DNA of 64,000 nt from Selaginella moellendorffii (GCF_000143415.4 NW_003314455.1:1-64000); one strand, 5' to 3'; shown: positions 24,420-36,505, counted from the stretch's first letter. The notes: generated by a model from the sequence alone, not told the origin. Program-made: numbers and translations.

Positions 24420-25406
24420 TCAGTGGCGAGCTCTTTTCTTGGCACAGGATGGGCAATTGTAGCTCTTGATCCCGGCAGCCTTGCTTGCATTCACCTTTAC
24501 GCAGCTACCGTGGTACCACTTCCGGCACGAGTCGCAAGCGATCCAAAACTGGGACGTGTTGTGAGGATCAGCACAAATCCCACAAAACGCCTCCTCTTCC
24601 TCCTCCTCAGAGTTCTCTTCCACCTCTTCTTCGTCTTGCTCCTCCTCTTCCTCGTCCTCGTCCTCCTCTTTCTTTCTCCGCCTGTTGCTGTTGTTGCTGC
24701 TGCCGCGAGCAGCCTGGACAAAAAGAACTCATGCTTAAGATCTTCACCAAACTTTGGAACTTCGAGCGAAAGAAAGCAAACCTTTTTGCTCTTGGGTTTG
24801 CTGCTGGATTTATTCGCGGGCTTGGCGAGGACCTCGTGAATAGTGGGGAGATTGTTTATCATTCCGAAAAGCCGCTGCCTACATGGGATGGAGTTGAGTG
24901 AGCAACGCAAAATCAATCCAAGAAATGCGCAAGGAAACATGAAAGAAAGAACAAGCTTGCATACCTGTCGGCTTTGTGCAACCGCGCAGCGTGATAGAAC
25001 GCGACCGAGTAGAGCCACGAGTCGCTGTGTACCGCAACCAAAATCAGCCAGTCCGTTCTCTTCATTCCATCCTTCGCGAAATTAATTCCCAGCGAAGGCT
25101 CCGGGAGCTCAGGCGGGACTTCTTCCACTGGCAGGGTCACTTTCCATTCTCCATCGGGCAGGCCATACAGGCACAGGTCCTTGACTGAAACAAACAAGAA
25201 TTTCTTCGCGAAATCAAATCGGCCGAAACACAAACCTGGATCGCATTCGTCGCAAAAGATCGAGACATCTACGCGAGAAAAAATTCAAGACCGGGATGAG
25301 AGAATGGATCGATCGAAATCCTACCCGTTGTGAGCGCCTTGACGATCCCCTCGCGCCTGCCCCGGAAATCCTCGAAGATCGCCTCCACAGTCGCGGGCGA
25401 CTCCAT
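24420..25406 (-). CDS. Alfin1-like PHD-finger protein
   Basis: Five exons (25406-25325, 25268-25236, 25184-24965, 24878-24782, 24713-24420) give 241 residues. The N-terminal Alfin domain is recognisable by [30 protein letters not shown] and [16 protein letters not shown] basic then strongly acidic linker follows, and a C-terminal PHD finger (Cys4-His-Cys3) with [23 protein letters not shown] and [12 protein letters not shown]. Plant Alfin-like proteins bind H3K4me2/3 through this PHD finger in the nucleus and take part in stress and seed-gene control. Exon 2 is slightly shorter than the usual family segment. It is divergent from the R3H gene with 280 bp between start codons. A decayed partial copy lies at 21410-22060. 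Confidence 0.92.
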
Positions 25407-25685
25407 CGTCACAAAAAACCCTAGCTACACCCAATCGCCCATGGGAATCGAACCATGCATCGGCTGGGCTCAATCCAAGCCCTTGGATCTGCACTGGTAG
25501 CATCCAACGGTTGGGAAGCATTTTGCCCTTTAGGCATGGCGGAGAAAGAACGCGACGAGCTGCGGTGGTGCTCCCTTGGCGCCGCTATCGCCCGGTAAGA
25601 TCTCTAGGTCGGCGCTCCTGGCTGGATGATTTTCTAGGTCTAGGAGCTCTCCGCGGCGGCGTGGCGGCGGAGGCGGCGGCGATCT

Positions 25686-26995
25686 ATGGGGGACCGCCAG
25701 ATCGAAGTTGTCGGCGTTCGCGTCGACGATGGGCGGAAGATCCTCCTCGTCAAGCCGACCGTCGTCCCGCCCGAGATTGTGAGCGATCAGGTGGACAATT
25801 TCCTGCTGGAAGCGCTTCAAAACCCTCGCGATCGTCTCACAGGTACCAAATTCTCTAGCCTTCTTTCCGGAGCTTATAATCTCTATGCAGTTCTTCGATT
25901 GGAGCAGGAGATACAGAAGTTTGCCAAGAATGCCGAGGTCCAGCAGCTAGAATTCCAGCCGATGGGGTCTCCTTTCTGCCAGCTCGCGACACAGCGCGTT
26001 GCTCAGCACTATGGCTTGAAGACCAGCGTGGTGGAAAGCTCTGGTGGCGCTAGGATTCACGTCACGAAGAGCCTGGACGGAGAGAATCGCCAAAGTGGCA
26101 TTCGCTTGGCTGATATTCCTCCGAGGGTGGCTCAAGCTCTACAGCCCAGAGTAGCGATCAAGCAAAGGGGTGCTCCGGCTGGTTACAGGGACAAGAGGAA
26201 CTCCAAGGTGGATTCCGGCAAGAGTGTGGAGGAAAGGAAGGAGGAATACAACAGGGCGAGAGCGAGGATTTTTCAGGAGGATTCTAGCGACGACGATAGC
26301 GTCAAAGATTGCTGCCACATCGAGGTGGTGAGGGTGGAGAACAAGGATGAAGCTGCGAAAGCCAACAAAGAGACGCGTGCCGAGACGACAGTGCCGAGGA
26401 TCTGTACGAAAGACGACAAGGAGAACGTAAGGCGGATCTTCAAAGAAGAGAATGCGATCAAGCCAAAGCCGAGCACTCCAAACAGGGTGGCGATCATCCG
26501 AGACCGTGAGAAGGATCGAAAGGACCCCGACTATGATCGAAGCTACGACAGGTAAGATTTCTTCACATCTTTTGGGATTAGCTCATGATCTTGGTTTGTA
26601 GCAGGTATCTCCAGCGTTATGATCGTGGCTTTGGTGGTCTCATGGCTCATCCGGTCTCTCCGGCTTATAACACGCAATTCGACGCTTGCATCCAGCAGCC
26701 AGCTCAATCGCTGTGTTCTTCGTGGGTGTCGCCAACTTACAATCCAGCAGCGTGTTCGTCCTCTGGATCTCCGATCCAGATGGGAGGAACTCGAGGTTCT
26801 TTCGTCATGGACAGCACAAGCTACTCGAGCTACGCTCCATATCAATCCCAGGATCCCAGGTTCTTTCACGATGGATTTTTCTCCTCATCCTCGTTCCAAG
26901 CGTTTAACACTCTGGAGGCTCCACAGCAGCACTACCAAATGGCCGTGCTTCCAAGCTACAACATGGTCAACTTGCACAGTCGGCAGCACTACTAA
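25686..26995 (+). CDS. R3H and SUZ domain protein (encore/R3HDM-like)
   Basis: Three exons (25686-25842, 25891-26551, 26605-26995) give 402 residues. The R3H domain lies near residues 30-110 (LTVLRLEQEIQKFA ... LATQRVAQHYGL), a module that binds single-stranded nucleic acid, here probably RNA. A SUZ-like segment follows (SVEERKEEYNRARARIF, about residue 180), then a basic region and a Tyr/Ser/Gln-rich low-complexity tail. Plant members of this type are poorly characterised; a role in mRNA handling is inferred from domains. The second intron ends TAGCAG, a tandem acceptor that could add or drop one Ser. Confidence 0.88.
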
Positions 26996-27375
26996 AAGCG
27001 AAGGCTTCCAAGAATTTGGAAGACGAAAAACGGGAGGCATTGTAAGACACTAATTTTTTTTCTTCGGACGGGAATGTACGTATAGTCTTCGAATATGATT
27101 CTTTTTATTCGCTGGAGATGCTCAATCACGCATATGCCAATTCTTTTAACCGCCATGGTTTTGTGTGGTTTGTGGTCTGAGATTCCAAAAGAAAGGATGG
27201 TGCATATCCACATCTCTAGGCAACATACAAGGGACCACCACCACCACCAAAATATTTCCAAACGAATGGTTTGGATGGCCGATTAAATCCTGGCCCTGGA
27301 CTGACATACCAATGTGGAGTGTCTCTCGCTCGCATCACACATTTTTCCTTTGCTTTTTCCATACGTTTGAACGAG

Positions 27376-27640
27376 GGACCACGTGTCGCCGAGGAAATAT
27401 CCACGCAAAAGATCTTGGGCCGCCGTACGGAATGGTCAGGCCGTACTGGCGAGATTTGTTGACCACATTTTTTGCGATCCCGGTCCACGTCGGCGAGAAG
27501 TACGTGCCACGCGGCGCGATCAGGCCTTGGAAATCGAGTGGCTGCGAGCGCCCGGCAGAAATATCTGGCGGCGATTGGTCCGCCCGTGACACGTCGGAAT
27601 TCCACGTGGCGGCTCCCTCGTGGCTATATAGCTCCTCACG
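27376..27640 (+). promoter_or_regulatory. Promoter of the B-box gene with several ACGT elements and a TATA box
   Basis: ACGT cores cluster here, including CCACGTGTCG (about 27379), GTACGTGCCACG (about 27500), GACACGTCGG and CCACGTGGCGG (about 27590-27615), typical of G-box/ABRE sites bound by bZIP or bHLH factors. CTATATAG near 27624 is a likely TATA box, about 155 bp before the start codon. The pattern suggests light or abscisic-acid control, which is inference. Confidence 0.55.
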
Positions 27641-27778
27641 CAGTTGAATCGAACGAGGGAGCAAAAGGAAGAACAGAGGGAATTTGGCGGTCTTGGTGTC
27701 GCGCAACGTGCTGTTAGATCGATCACGGGCTTGTGGATGAGTGTTGGAGCAAGGCGCTGGTGATCTTGCGGGGATTCT

Positions 27779-28633
27779 ATGGAGAAATCCAGGGATTGTG
27801 AGCTCTGCCAGGTGAGGGCGGCGGTGTATTGCTGCGCCGATGAAGCGTACCTGTGCTGGAAGTGTGATTCTAAGGTTCACGGGGCGAATTTCATCGTCGC
27901 CAGGCACTTGAGGTCGATTCTTTGCGGTCGATGCCATTCTCCCACGGCTGTTCTTGCGGAATCGTCGCCGCCGGGCCCTTGTTCTTCTCCTCTGTGCCCT
28001 ACTTGCGCTTGTCCAGCGTCCCTGGGCGATATTTCGGAGGATTCCATTCACAGCCAGCATTCTTCCACCATGGATCATGATCCAGCCGCGGAAGAGGAGG
28101 TTTCGTCCGCGGCGCCGAAGAGGGCTCGATCGAGCGAGCTAAGAACCAGATCTAGATCGCCGTCGCCGGATTCCGTGATTCCTGTTAGTAGGAAGCGCAA
28201 GAATGCGGCAATCGACGCGGCAGTGATCCCCACGCAGCAGCTGGTAAGGTCGATCAGGCCTTTGGAAATATTTTCAGGGATCTAAATCTCGGCATTTCTC
28301 TTGTAGGTAACGCTGGGGAGATTGGAGTGTGTTCTTCGGAACTGGGAGGGTGCTCTGGGGCTAGAGCGCTCGGATCACAGGGTTTCGCTGGCAATGCAGC
28401 TATTGCGGAGGATTGCGGTGTCGATCAAGGTGAATCGGCTGCCAAAGCTGGATGCCCGCGCCGCGCTTGCCGTGTGCCTGTGGATCTCCCTCAAGCTCGA
28501 GCGTGATCGATTGTCGCGATCGATTCCTAGGGTTGATCTATTTGGGCGGTGCACGGGCATCGCTGCTGACGTCTTGCTCACTGTGGAGGCCAGGCTTTGC
28601 GACGAGCTCTCCACGCCAAGGGTTTTCTTTTAA
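27779..28633 (+). CDS. B-box zinc-finger protein with a cyclin-like C-terminal region
   Basis: Two exons (27779-28243, 28307-28633; 63-bp intron) give 263 residues. Residues 7-46 form one plant B-box (CELCQVRAAVYC, CWKCDSKVH, then His), a zinc-binding protein-interaction module of BBX regulators. A Cys/Pro-rich and Ser/Arg-rich linker with a basic KRAR/RKRK stretch, a possible nuclear signal, follows. The second exon does not resemble CCT or VP motifs of BBX proteins. It is predicted helical and resembles half of a cyclin box (LAVCLWISLKLE like the cyclin helix ending ASKYEE, then ADVLLTVEARLCDEL). The cyclin resemblance is by eye and uncertain. There is no second B-box. Confidence 0.8.
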
Positions 28634-28819
28634 GAGAAAAAGATTTGGTGACGTGTCAAGTTGTGATGGACGTGTCCATGACGTGGCTTGTGTACCAGTA
28701 GGGCATCGTGACCGTCGGATGACGGGGCGTTAGGGCATGCGTAGTAAAGCGTGTTTATCCAACGGTCACGTCCTGCGAGGGAAAAAAATTAGGGCTTTTT
28801 CAAATGTGGGCAACATGGT

Positions 28820-31601
28820 ATGATCCTCAGGAGAGGCTTTCGGGGAGGAGGTTGTCCGTGTTGGTGCCCTAGCGGCGGCGGCGGCGGCGTGAAAGAAGGC
28901 GCAGATCCAGGTAGCGGGGGATCTGGTGGCAGCAGTAGTGAGAATACCGTGACCGCTAGGGTTTTGCCGAGCGCGCCAGCATCCGGCTTAGCACGCATTC
29001 TATCCAGGTCTTTGAGCCGCAAAGAGCGCGAGGATAAAGAGGCTGCTGCTCGCGAGGAGCAGCGCATCCAAGGGATCATCATGGCGGCTATGGTGTCAGA
29101 TAGCAAGACGCCCAAGGATGTTCGCTACGATCCGCATGCACCGGGCGATAATCCCTTTGAATTGCCGCATCTCGCCGATTTTCTTCCTCTCCCTCCGGTG
29201 GAATCAACTTACAGAGCCAAGAGCGGGTACGCCAGGAAACAAAAGAGCTAGTGCTAAACTTCTCTCTTCGTGTTTGTAAGGCCGTTTCCTCAAGAAGGGG
29301 CTGTTCCGTCGAAAGCCACTCCGGATAGTCAGGATATGCGTCGTCTGTTTGTTCATGACGACGATAGAGTTCTTCTCAAGGTAAAGGTCTTTGAAAGAAC
29401 AGCAACTTAAACGTACCATGGCAAAACGCAGACTTTCAGTAGCTTCAAAGTGCTTAACCCGGTAAACTACGCCAACAACAGGTGGTACACTATGGTCATC
29501 CAACTTCTGCCGGTATCGAATACGGGCCCAAGGGCGAATGGGAGTTCAAGCCTCTGTGGTAAGTTCCTTGTTTCGACAAAGTGAGGTTGTTTGTGTCTGT
29601 TGTATGAGGCGTTGTCTTGTGCTGGTTATCAGGTACCTTGTCAAATATCATCACTTTTGTTTAGTATGAAGTGACGAGGATGTCTCTTGAGCTGCAGGGC
29701 TCATCGTGCAGGCCCGCGCGCGTGGATTTACTTTCACCCAATGACAGTATGTACGAGTTCTCGAGTATCGTCATATGCAAAAATGTACCTTTCTTTTTCT
29801 CTTTTCAGGTGCGAGCGGCTATTGTGACTTGCGGTGGTCTTTGCCCGGGGCTTAACGATGTGATTCGGCAGGTACGCATGCTTTTGCATAAACAAGTTTC
29901 TGCTGTTTTCTAATGTTTTTTCTGGTGCGGTGCTTTTCAGGTTGTCTATACGCTCGAAACTTACGGCGTCACAGACATCTTGGGCATTCAGTATGGTTTT
30001 CGTGGGTTCCTTGATAAGACGTTGCCACCTATCATTGTAAGTATGGTAACATTGCTCGTTGCTGTACTTATCGCGTTTGTGTTTTTATGCAGCTGAATCG
30101 TAAGGTTGTTCAAGGCATACACATGCGCGGAGGAAGTTTTCTTGGCGTTTCGCGTGGGCACCCAAACGTTGAAGAGCTTGTTGACAAACTAGAGGTAACT
30201 GAATGTGCCTTGTAAGCTTTAGCAAGTGAAGTATTGAAGCTGTTTTGATGCAGGAGTGGGGCATCAATATGCTGTATGTCATCGGTGGAAATGGCTCTCA
30301 TGCTGGAGCTAGCGCTATCTACGAAATTGTAAGCTTGAGGAGTGAGTGAACGTGTCCGATTGCTGACACGTCCCTGCGTGCAGTGTTACAAACGGAAATT
30401 GAAGATTGTCGTTGTTGGCATTCCAAAAACCATTGACAATGACATTCTTTTGATTGATAAAACGTTCGGTTTTGACACTGCTGTGGAGGAAGCACAAAGA
30501 GCAATAAACGCTGCCTACGTTGAGGTATGTCGGAGGCACGCACTCAGTTTCCGCTTGTTTATACCTTGTCTCCAAATACATTTTGTTGCAGGCCAGTAGC
30601 GCTCTCAATGGTGTTGGTATTGTTAAGCTCATGGGCAGGCAGAGTGGATTTATTGCCATGTATGCAACACTTGCCAGCGGCCAAGTAGACCTTGTCCTGA
30701 TTCCGGAGGTGAGGTTTATGGATTGGTGACCCGGCTACAACATTTTTACTGCTTGTGAACAGGTGCCTTTTGAAATGGACGGAAAGAATGGTGTTCTAGC
30801 GTTCATGAAGAAAAGGCTTGACAAGAATGGTAACTGCGTAGTAGTCATTGCCGAAGGTGCTGCTCAGGTACTGTTTCCTTTATTTACTTTTCTCCTTCCG
30901 TTTAAACACTTTCTGGTTCTTACAGAATTATCTCGAAGGCACTGGAGGCACTGATGCATCTGGCAATCCGATCCTAGGAGACGCTGGAAAGTGGCTGTAC
31001 AATCTCGTGAGTAACTTTGGTTGTCGAACTTCACATTATCTGACTTAGGAGTGTCAATCTACAGGTTAAATCCCACTTCAAGGAGTTGAACATCCCTGTC
31101 GATGTGAAATACATCGACCCAACGTACATGATCCGAGCAAGAGCTTGCAACTCGTCGGACCACATCTACTGCAGCGTCCTTGGACAGAATGCGGTATGCA
31201 CATAGTATACACAGCTCATTCTCGTGTCCGAAAAGCTCAATTCATTTCTTGCGTTTTTCCAGGTTCATGGTGCCTTCGCTGGCTACACAAACTTTAGCAT
31301 TGGACTGGTGAACACGCATTACGTGCTGCTGCCGATTCCAGAGATCATCAAGACTGCTCGAGCTGTGGATCCAAACAGCAACATGTGGCACAGATGCTTG
31401 GGATCGACGGGCCAGCCAGACTTCGCTCCGGGGCCTCCAGAAATCAAGCCGAGCAGCTATCCTCTGAGCCAGAAGAGGGCCAGCAACTTGATGCAGATGA
31501 ACGCCATGGCTCAGCCATCCGGACCGGCTTCCAAGCAGCCAGTGAAGACACAGGGGCCTTCCAAAGCAGCGCAGGGCGCCAAGGCAGCTCAAAAACGATA
31601 G
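28820..31601 (+). CDS. ATP-dependent 6-phosphofructokinase, plant PFK2-like
   Basis: Fourteen exons with short introns (28820-29226, 29281-29380, 29482-29558, 29698-29746, 29809-29871, 29941-30036, 30093-30194, 30254-30328, 30384-30524, 30592-30708, 30763-30867, 30926-31006, 31065-31193, 31263-31601) give 626 residues. Group II plant PFK features: [57 protein letters not shown] and IAEGAAQ. It would phosphorylate fructose-6-phosphate with ATP in glycolysis. The loop that is usually GGDGT reads GGNGS, an Asn variant also present in PFK2-type plant enzymes as I recall. A Gly/Ser-rich N-terminal extension of about 60 residues might target a plastid, but that is unclear. The Gln/Ala/Pro-rich C-terminal tail is longer than usual. 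It is convergent with RPS16. Confidence 0.93.
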
Positions 31602-31865
31602 GAAGATCATCATCTCTTCCAAGTTTTTCTTTCCGAAAGTTTCATCGCTACTCGTGTTCTAAGGTCTCACTTGCAAAGGAGTTTTTTTGTAGCAATCGTT
31701 GTGTTGGTGGATTCATGTGAAAACTTTCATCCAAAATCGTAGTAGTACTTTGATGTTGTAGAAAGAGTTCCTTAAGGAAGAACAAAAGCAAGAAAAACTT
31801 CTAGTAGAGGTACCTCGTAGCAGAAAGAAGATGGAAAAATCTCTTCTTCCTTCTTCCTTGATCTC

Positions 31866-32300
31866 TCAACGGTAGGACTTCTGGAAGCGAGCGCGAGCTC
31901 CGCGGCCTCCAAACTTCTTAGGCTCGCAGCGCCGGGGATCAGCCACCAGGAGCGTCCTGTCGTAGCTCACCAATCGATCCTTGATCTCCTTCTTGGCGTG
32001 CTCGTCCACGAACTTCTGAGTGAAGGCCACCAGCGCCTTGGCGATGCTCTGCCGGATGGCGTAAATCTGGGAGGTGTGGCCTCCGCCGCGCACGCGGATC
32101 CTCATGTCCACCCCCGCGAAGCGCTCGCGGCCGAGGAGGAGGATCGGCTCCACCGCCTTGAATCGCAGGATCTCGGGCTCCACAAGCTCGATCGGGCAGC
32201 CATTGATCTTGATCAGCCCGCGCCCCTTCTTGCAGTATGTCACCGCCACTGCTGTCTTCTTCCTGCCAAAACACTGCACGGATTGAATAGCCGCCGCCAT
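31866..32300 (-). CDS. RPS16: 40S ribosomal protein S16 (uS9)
   Basis: A single exon encodes 144 residues, the usual length of cytosolic eS/uS9. Diagnostic text includes [48 protein letters not shown] and the C-terminal RFQKSYR tail that reaches the decoding site. The start ATG at 32300 gives the family N-terminus [22 protein letters not shown] telo-box motifs, common in plant ribosomal-protein promoters, lie just upstream near 32328-32356. NOP10, another ribosome-related gene on the same strand, ends 146 bp upstream. It lacks introns in the CDS. Confidence 0.97.
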   Translation of the reverse strand: MAAAIQSVQCFGRKKTAVAVTYCKKGRGLIKINGCPIELVEPEILRFKAVEPILLLGRERFAGVDMRIRVRGGGHTSQIYAIRQSIAKALVAFTQKFVDEHAKKEIKDRLVSYDRTLLVADPRRCEPKKFGGRGARARFQKSYR

Positions 32301-32446
32301 CTCACCTCCGCGCGCCGCCGCCCGAAGAACCCTAGCCGAGAGCAAGGATTAGGGTTCTGGGCTTTGGGAGAGGCTCGAATCCTGGGAAGTTAAAAATCTT
32401 GAAATTAGGGCTCTTGCTCTTACATTGAAAAAACAAAATATTCCTT

Positions 32447-32762
32447 TTAATATTCGTGCGGCGGCTTCTGTGTAGGAAGGATTCCAAATCGCTTCTTGAG
32501 CATCACGCGCTGCTTGGAGAATTTATCGTCCGGGGAGAATCGCGCTGGATGATGGACAAATCCCAAATCGAAATCAATCGCAGGAACAAAAGAGGGCTTT
32601 TTTCTCTACCTGGATGCGAGGATTCAGTGGGCGATCCATCGGGCGCCTCTTTCTGCCAAAAAAACCCATGAAATTCCATCTCGCAGAGCTATGGCGCGCC
32701 AAGCTCACCTTGATCGTGTACACCTTCTGGCCCTCCTCGTTGACATAGCACATGAGATACAT
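32447..32762 (-). CDS. NOP10: H/ACA ribonucleoprotein subunit NOP10
   Basis: Three small exons (32762-32709, 32652-32610, 32544-32447) encode 64 residues, exactly the eukaryotic NOP10 length. The protein starts [16 protein letters not shown] and continues with [14 protein letters not shown] and [13 protein letters not shown], all diagnostic. NOP10 binds Cbf5/dyskerin in H/ACA snoRNPs, which pseudouridylate rRNA and snRNA, and in telomerase RNP of animals. Introns are 56 and 65 bp. A telo-box motif (AACCCTAAA near 32807) is in the upstream region. It shares a divergent promoter interval of about 670 bp with the ARID4-like gene. Confidence 0.95.
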
Positions 32763-33434
32763 GATCGATCGATCGAGCGCCCGCTAAACGCCTAAACTGC
32801 CCAAGAACCCTAAAACGCGGAGGGAAAAAAAATTAAGCCTGGATTGTGGGAAGGAATCCAATCCAATTCCATTCCATCCACGTCGGATCCTTGGAAACTG
32901 CGATGCATGGGCAATGGCGATGGGAGCATCCCATCCCATGCCCATCCCCATCCATCCATTCATTCGTTCCATTCAACTTCCTTTATTGACATTCATAGCC
33001 TATGGCATGGGGGTGTTATGTGCCATGTGTGTGTGTGTGGGATCTATCTGCGAATGAGAACGGAATCCCTGGGCCTTTGCTTGTAGGGTTAGGGCAGGCT
33101 AGGGTGCGCAATCGCGCTTGGATCTAGCCGCCTCCTCGCCGATTCCCTCCACCGCGTGAGCGAGCGAGTGAATCCCCCGCCGCGAGCACAGATTTCGGGC
33201 GAAATATCGGGTCGCGCGGTAGCGGCAGCGGCGGCGGCAGTGGCGGCGGCGGCGATTGATGGTTGAATCGCGAGTTTGGCTCCTCCCGGGGCGGATTGGC
33301 GCGGCTATGGTATCGATGCTCTAGCCGGGCAGCTCGATGTGGTGGTGTTAGGGTTAGGGTTTGAGGGGTTTAGGGATTGGCTATGGTTGCTTTGGTGCTG
33401 GCAGCCAGGAATATATTTTTTGGCTCCACGAAAG
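32763..33434. promoter_or_regulatory. Divergent intergenic region, NOP10 / ARID4-like
   Basis: It contains a GATC run next to the NOP10 start, a telo-box, short CATCC and GT repeats (about 32925-33040), and a GGC-rich trinucleotide stretch at 33220-33260, probably in the 5' leader of the ARID gene. No ORF here is convincing. Confidence 0.5.
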
Positions 33435-36400
33435 ATGTCCAAGGCGCTTATTGGGAGAGGCAAGCCTCCCTCTCTTCTACTCGCGGTGCAGTGTGGGAAG
33501 AAGAAGAAGAACGAGCTCTCCAGCCCGGAGAATAATGGAAACTTTGATGATCGGCCAGTGGACCTTGCGTCGGGAGGAAATTTGGAGGTATGGTTTTCTC
33601 TTAAGTTGGTGTGTGTGAGTTTGCTGATAAGTTGTTTCCTTGTGCTGAAGATTCATTTCATGGATTGTCCCTCGTACAATGAGGTGAAGCAAAAGCTGAA
33701 AGCCACGCGACCAGAGTTTTTGCTGCTCCTGGGAGAGAGAGGCTCCGGCCGGAATGAAGTCGGGTCGCTCTGCCTCGGGGAGAAGATCGTCACGGGGGAG
33801 ACTCTGAAATCCATGATCGGTTCGAAACTTCCAGAATTCGTAAGGACTTTCCGCATGCCCGTTTCCTACACGCTGTTGACGTTCGCTTTTGCGCTGCAGG
33901 TCTACATTGAGTCGTCAAATAGTGGAAAAGTTGCCGACAGCATCCATACACTCGTACGTCTGCCACGAGTTTTTTTTTTTCTTTCTTTCTTTTCTTTTGT
34001 TTTTCTAACTAATGGAAGTGTTTCCTCTTTCCAGGGAGTGAGGCATGTTGCACATTGGGATGGCTCTGTGACTTCTCTAGCTGCTGCTCACTTTCGGCAA
34101 TCGCTTGTAGCGTGCTTGAGGACGTAAGTTTTTGCTTGGAAGCTCTGCAAAGCTTCGTTTACGTGTTTTTGTTTCAGGCCTGGGTGTGATCCTTGGGATG
34201 CATTTGAGCTGGCGAATGCATCATTGGAGATACATTATGGGCAAACTAGTGGCAGCCAGCCGATGCTCTTAGGAGAAGGTCCACCGGTTCTTGACGATCC
34301 TCTTAAAGACATGGAGGATGATCCTCCTCTTATTCAAATTTATGACGAAGAGACGGAAATTCGCCTTCTTGTCTGTGCTGAAGCTTGTGCGTCGGTACAC
34401 ATCTCACCTTTTATCTTTGATCGAAGTTTAACAAGCGCTTACTCTTTGTTTACCTGTTTACTAGGATTCAAGCTCTTTACAAGCCGTTGAGGTCGCTTTG
34501 ACGTCACTTTTCGCAATAGAGGTACGTGCTTCGCGTAGGTTCTGTTTTACCGATTTATCTTTTACAACTTCAGGTTAGAGGCATGCGTCTTATACATCGA
34601 ATCAGGTGAGTCGTTTTGGATACGCCTCGTTTCGTTTCTGACCATCTGAATTGCGTGCGCAGTGCCCCTCCGCCACCCTCTGCAGCATCAACGTTTGCTC
34701 GTGGAGTTGTAACTATGCGTTGTGACCTTTGTACTTCTAGCAGCGCCCGCATATCTCTTGTGGTGTCTGGCAGCGCGCAAACTTGTTTTGCCGATCATGT
34801 AAGTCTGGTGTTGAGCGAATGATGATTCTAACTATTTCATGTACAGTTTTTAGAATCTACTATTAGGAAAGGGCTTATGGAGAAAAGCCAGGCTCTTCAA
34901 CTTATTATGTCCGAAGATAATATGCCTGCTGAAATAAGGCGTTCCACTTCTATAGCGTGCGGGGCTGCTGTTGTCGAGACCCGTGCTAAAGTTCCAAACT
35001 GGGCTGCTCAGGTGCGCCGTGTTTTATTTCTGCTGGCTCTGAAATACGTTTATCGTGGTGTTGCAGACTTTGAGGCAGCTATCAACTGACACATCGTACA
35101 AGACCTTAGTTGCTCTTGGCATTGCCGGTATTGAAGGGTCTCCTGTCGCTGCATTCCAACAGGAAGACGCAGAGAGGCTGGGCCTTTTAAGAAACGAGCC
35201 GCCGAAGGCACTGGGTTCTCCTCGTTGTAATGGTTTCAGTGAGGCGCCCATCATTCCTGCATGGCTCACTCCAGCAGCCCCGACGAGAAAGAGACAGAAC
35301 CTGTGCCTCTCGAGCATCAACTTCAATGGTGACGCGCCTTTAAATGGCGACAGCAAATCAGTGTTCCTCGCTGCGATGAAGCCGATACCACATGCAACTC
35401 GGCGGAAGTTGATGCCTTTTGCGGGCGTGGTTTCGGCTGGGGCTCAGGCTGGCTGGTCCATGAAGCTGAATGGAAATACTAAAAGCACCAGACCCGAGGG
35501 AACGTCTGCGCCGTCAGGCCATGGAAGAGGAGGGCATACGTTTCCGATTGTTCTTCCCAGCGTCAAGAAACATCACTGCAGCCGCCCGTCAATGTTGGAG
35601 TGTCCAGAGGTGAAGTCTGCTTTGCTCTTGATACGCCTGGTTTCAGTAACTAATGTGGTCTTTACAGGAGGAATTTCTTAACGACGTTGTCCAGTTTTTG
35701 GTTTCCAGAGGACACGGTCGACTCATTCCTCCAACTGGTATCGAGGCCTTTCCGGATGTTGTGTTGAACGGCAAGAGGCTCGATCTCTATAACCTGTACC
35801 GGGAGGTAAGTTTCGCGTGTTACTTTTCTTTTGTGCGGAGCCCCTGTTGGCCCACCTTTCGATGTTTCAGGTCGTCTCCAGAGGAGGCTTTCGGGTTGGG
35901 AATGGCATCAACTGGAAAGGTCAAATATTTTCGAAGATGCGTAACCACACAACAACAAACAGAATGACTGTATGTGGCATTCTTTTCCCGCAAAGTTGAC
36001 TTCGGGGCTAAATGTGTCGTTTTTTTCTGTGGCAGGGCGTCGGCAATACACTAAAGAAGCACTACGAAACATATCTTTTGGAGTACGAGCTTGCGCACGA
36101 CGATGTGGATGGCGAGTGCTGCATCTTGTGTCACAGGTGAGCGGAGCACGACTTTACTTTCTTTCTCTGTGGAAATCCCATTTGCACTGACGCGCTGGTT
36201 GTACAAAAACACTTACAGCAGCGCAGAGGGCGACTGGGTGAACTGCGGCATCTGTGGCGAGTGGGCTCACTTCGGGTGCGATAGAAGGACGGGCCTGGCA
36301 ACATTCAAGGTATGGACGGTGGCGGTCCAGCGTGGTTTTGCTCACATTCCAACTTTCTTTGCTTTAGGAGTATGCGAAGACGGACGGGCTCGAGTACATA

Positions 36401-36505
36401 TGTCCTCGCTGCAGCGTTGGCTCTGCCAGAGGCGTGACGTCGAGGAAGAAGCAAAGGCCTTCTTCCGGGGACGGTCTCGTCATCTTCAAAGGCAGGAAGA
36501 ATTGA
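33435..36505 (+). CDS. ARID-PHD protein, ARID4-like
   Basis: Fifteen exons (first 33435-33587, last 36368-36505) whose lengths sum to 2202 bp, giving 733 residues. The N-terminal two thirds match plant ARID4 proteins in layout (MSKALIGRG start, RHVAHWDGSV, ARGVVTMRCDLC). The ARID DNA-binding domain lies near residues 545-640 (EEEFLNDVVQFLVSRGH, FPDVVLNGKRLDLYNLY, VVSRGGF ... WKGQIF). A PHD finger follows (CCILCHSSAEGDWVNCG, WAHFGCD, YICPRCS). Arabidopsis ARID4 is a member of the PEAT chromatin complex (PWWP-EPCR-ARID-TRB), which represses transposable elements and affects histone acetylation; that role here is inferred. Exons 2-14 boundaries keep frame throughout. Confidence 0.92.

Noticed and set aside
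27335..28078. A 247-codon minus-strand frame over the B-box gene and its promoter
   Set aside because: It is Arg-rich shadow text; the plus-strand B-box motif is clear.
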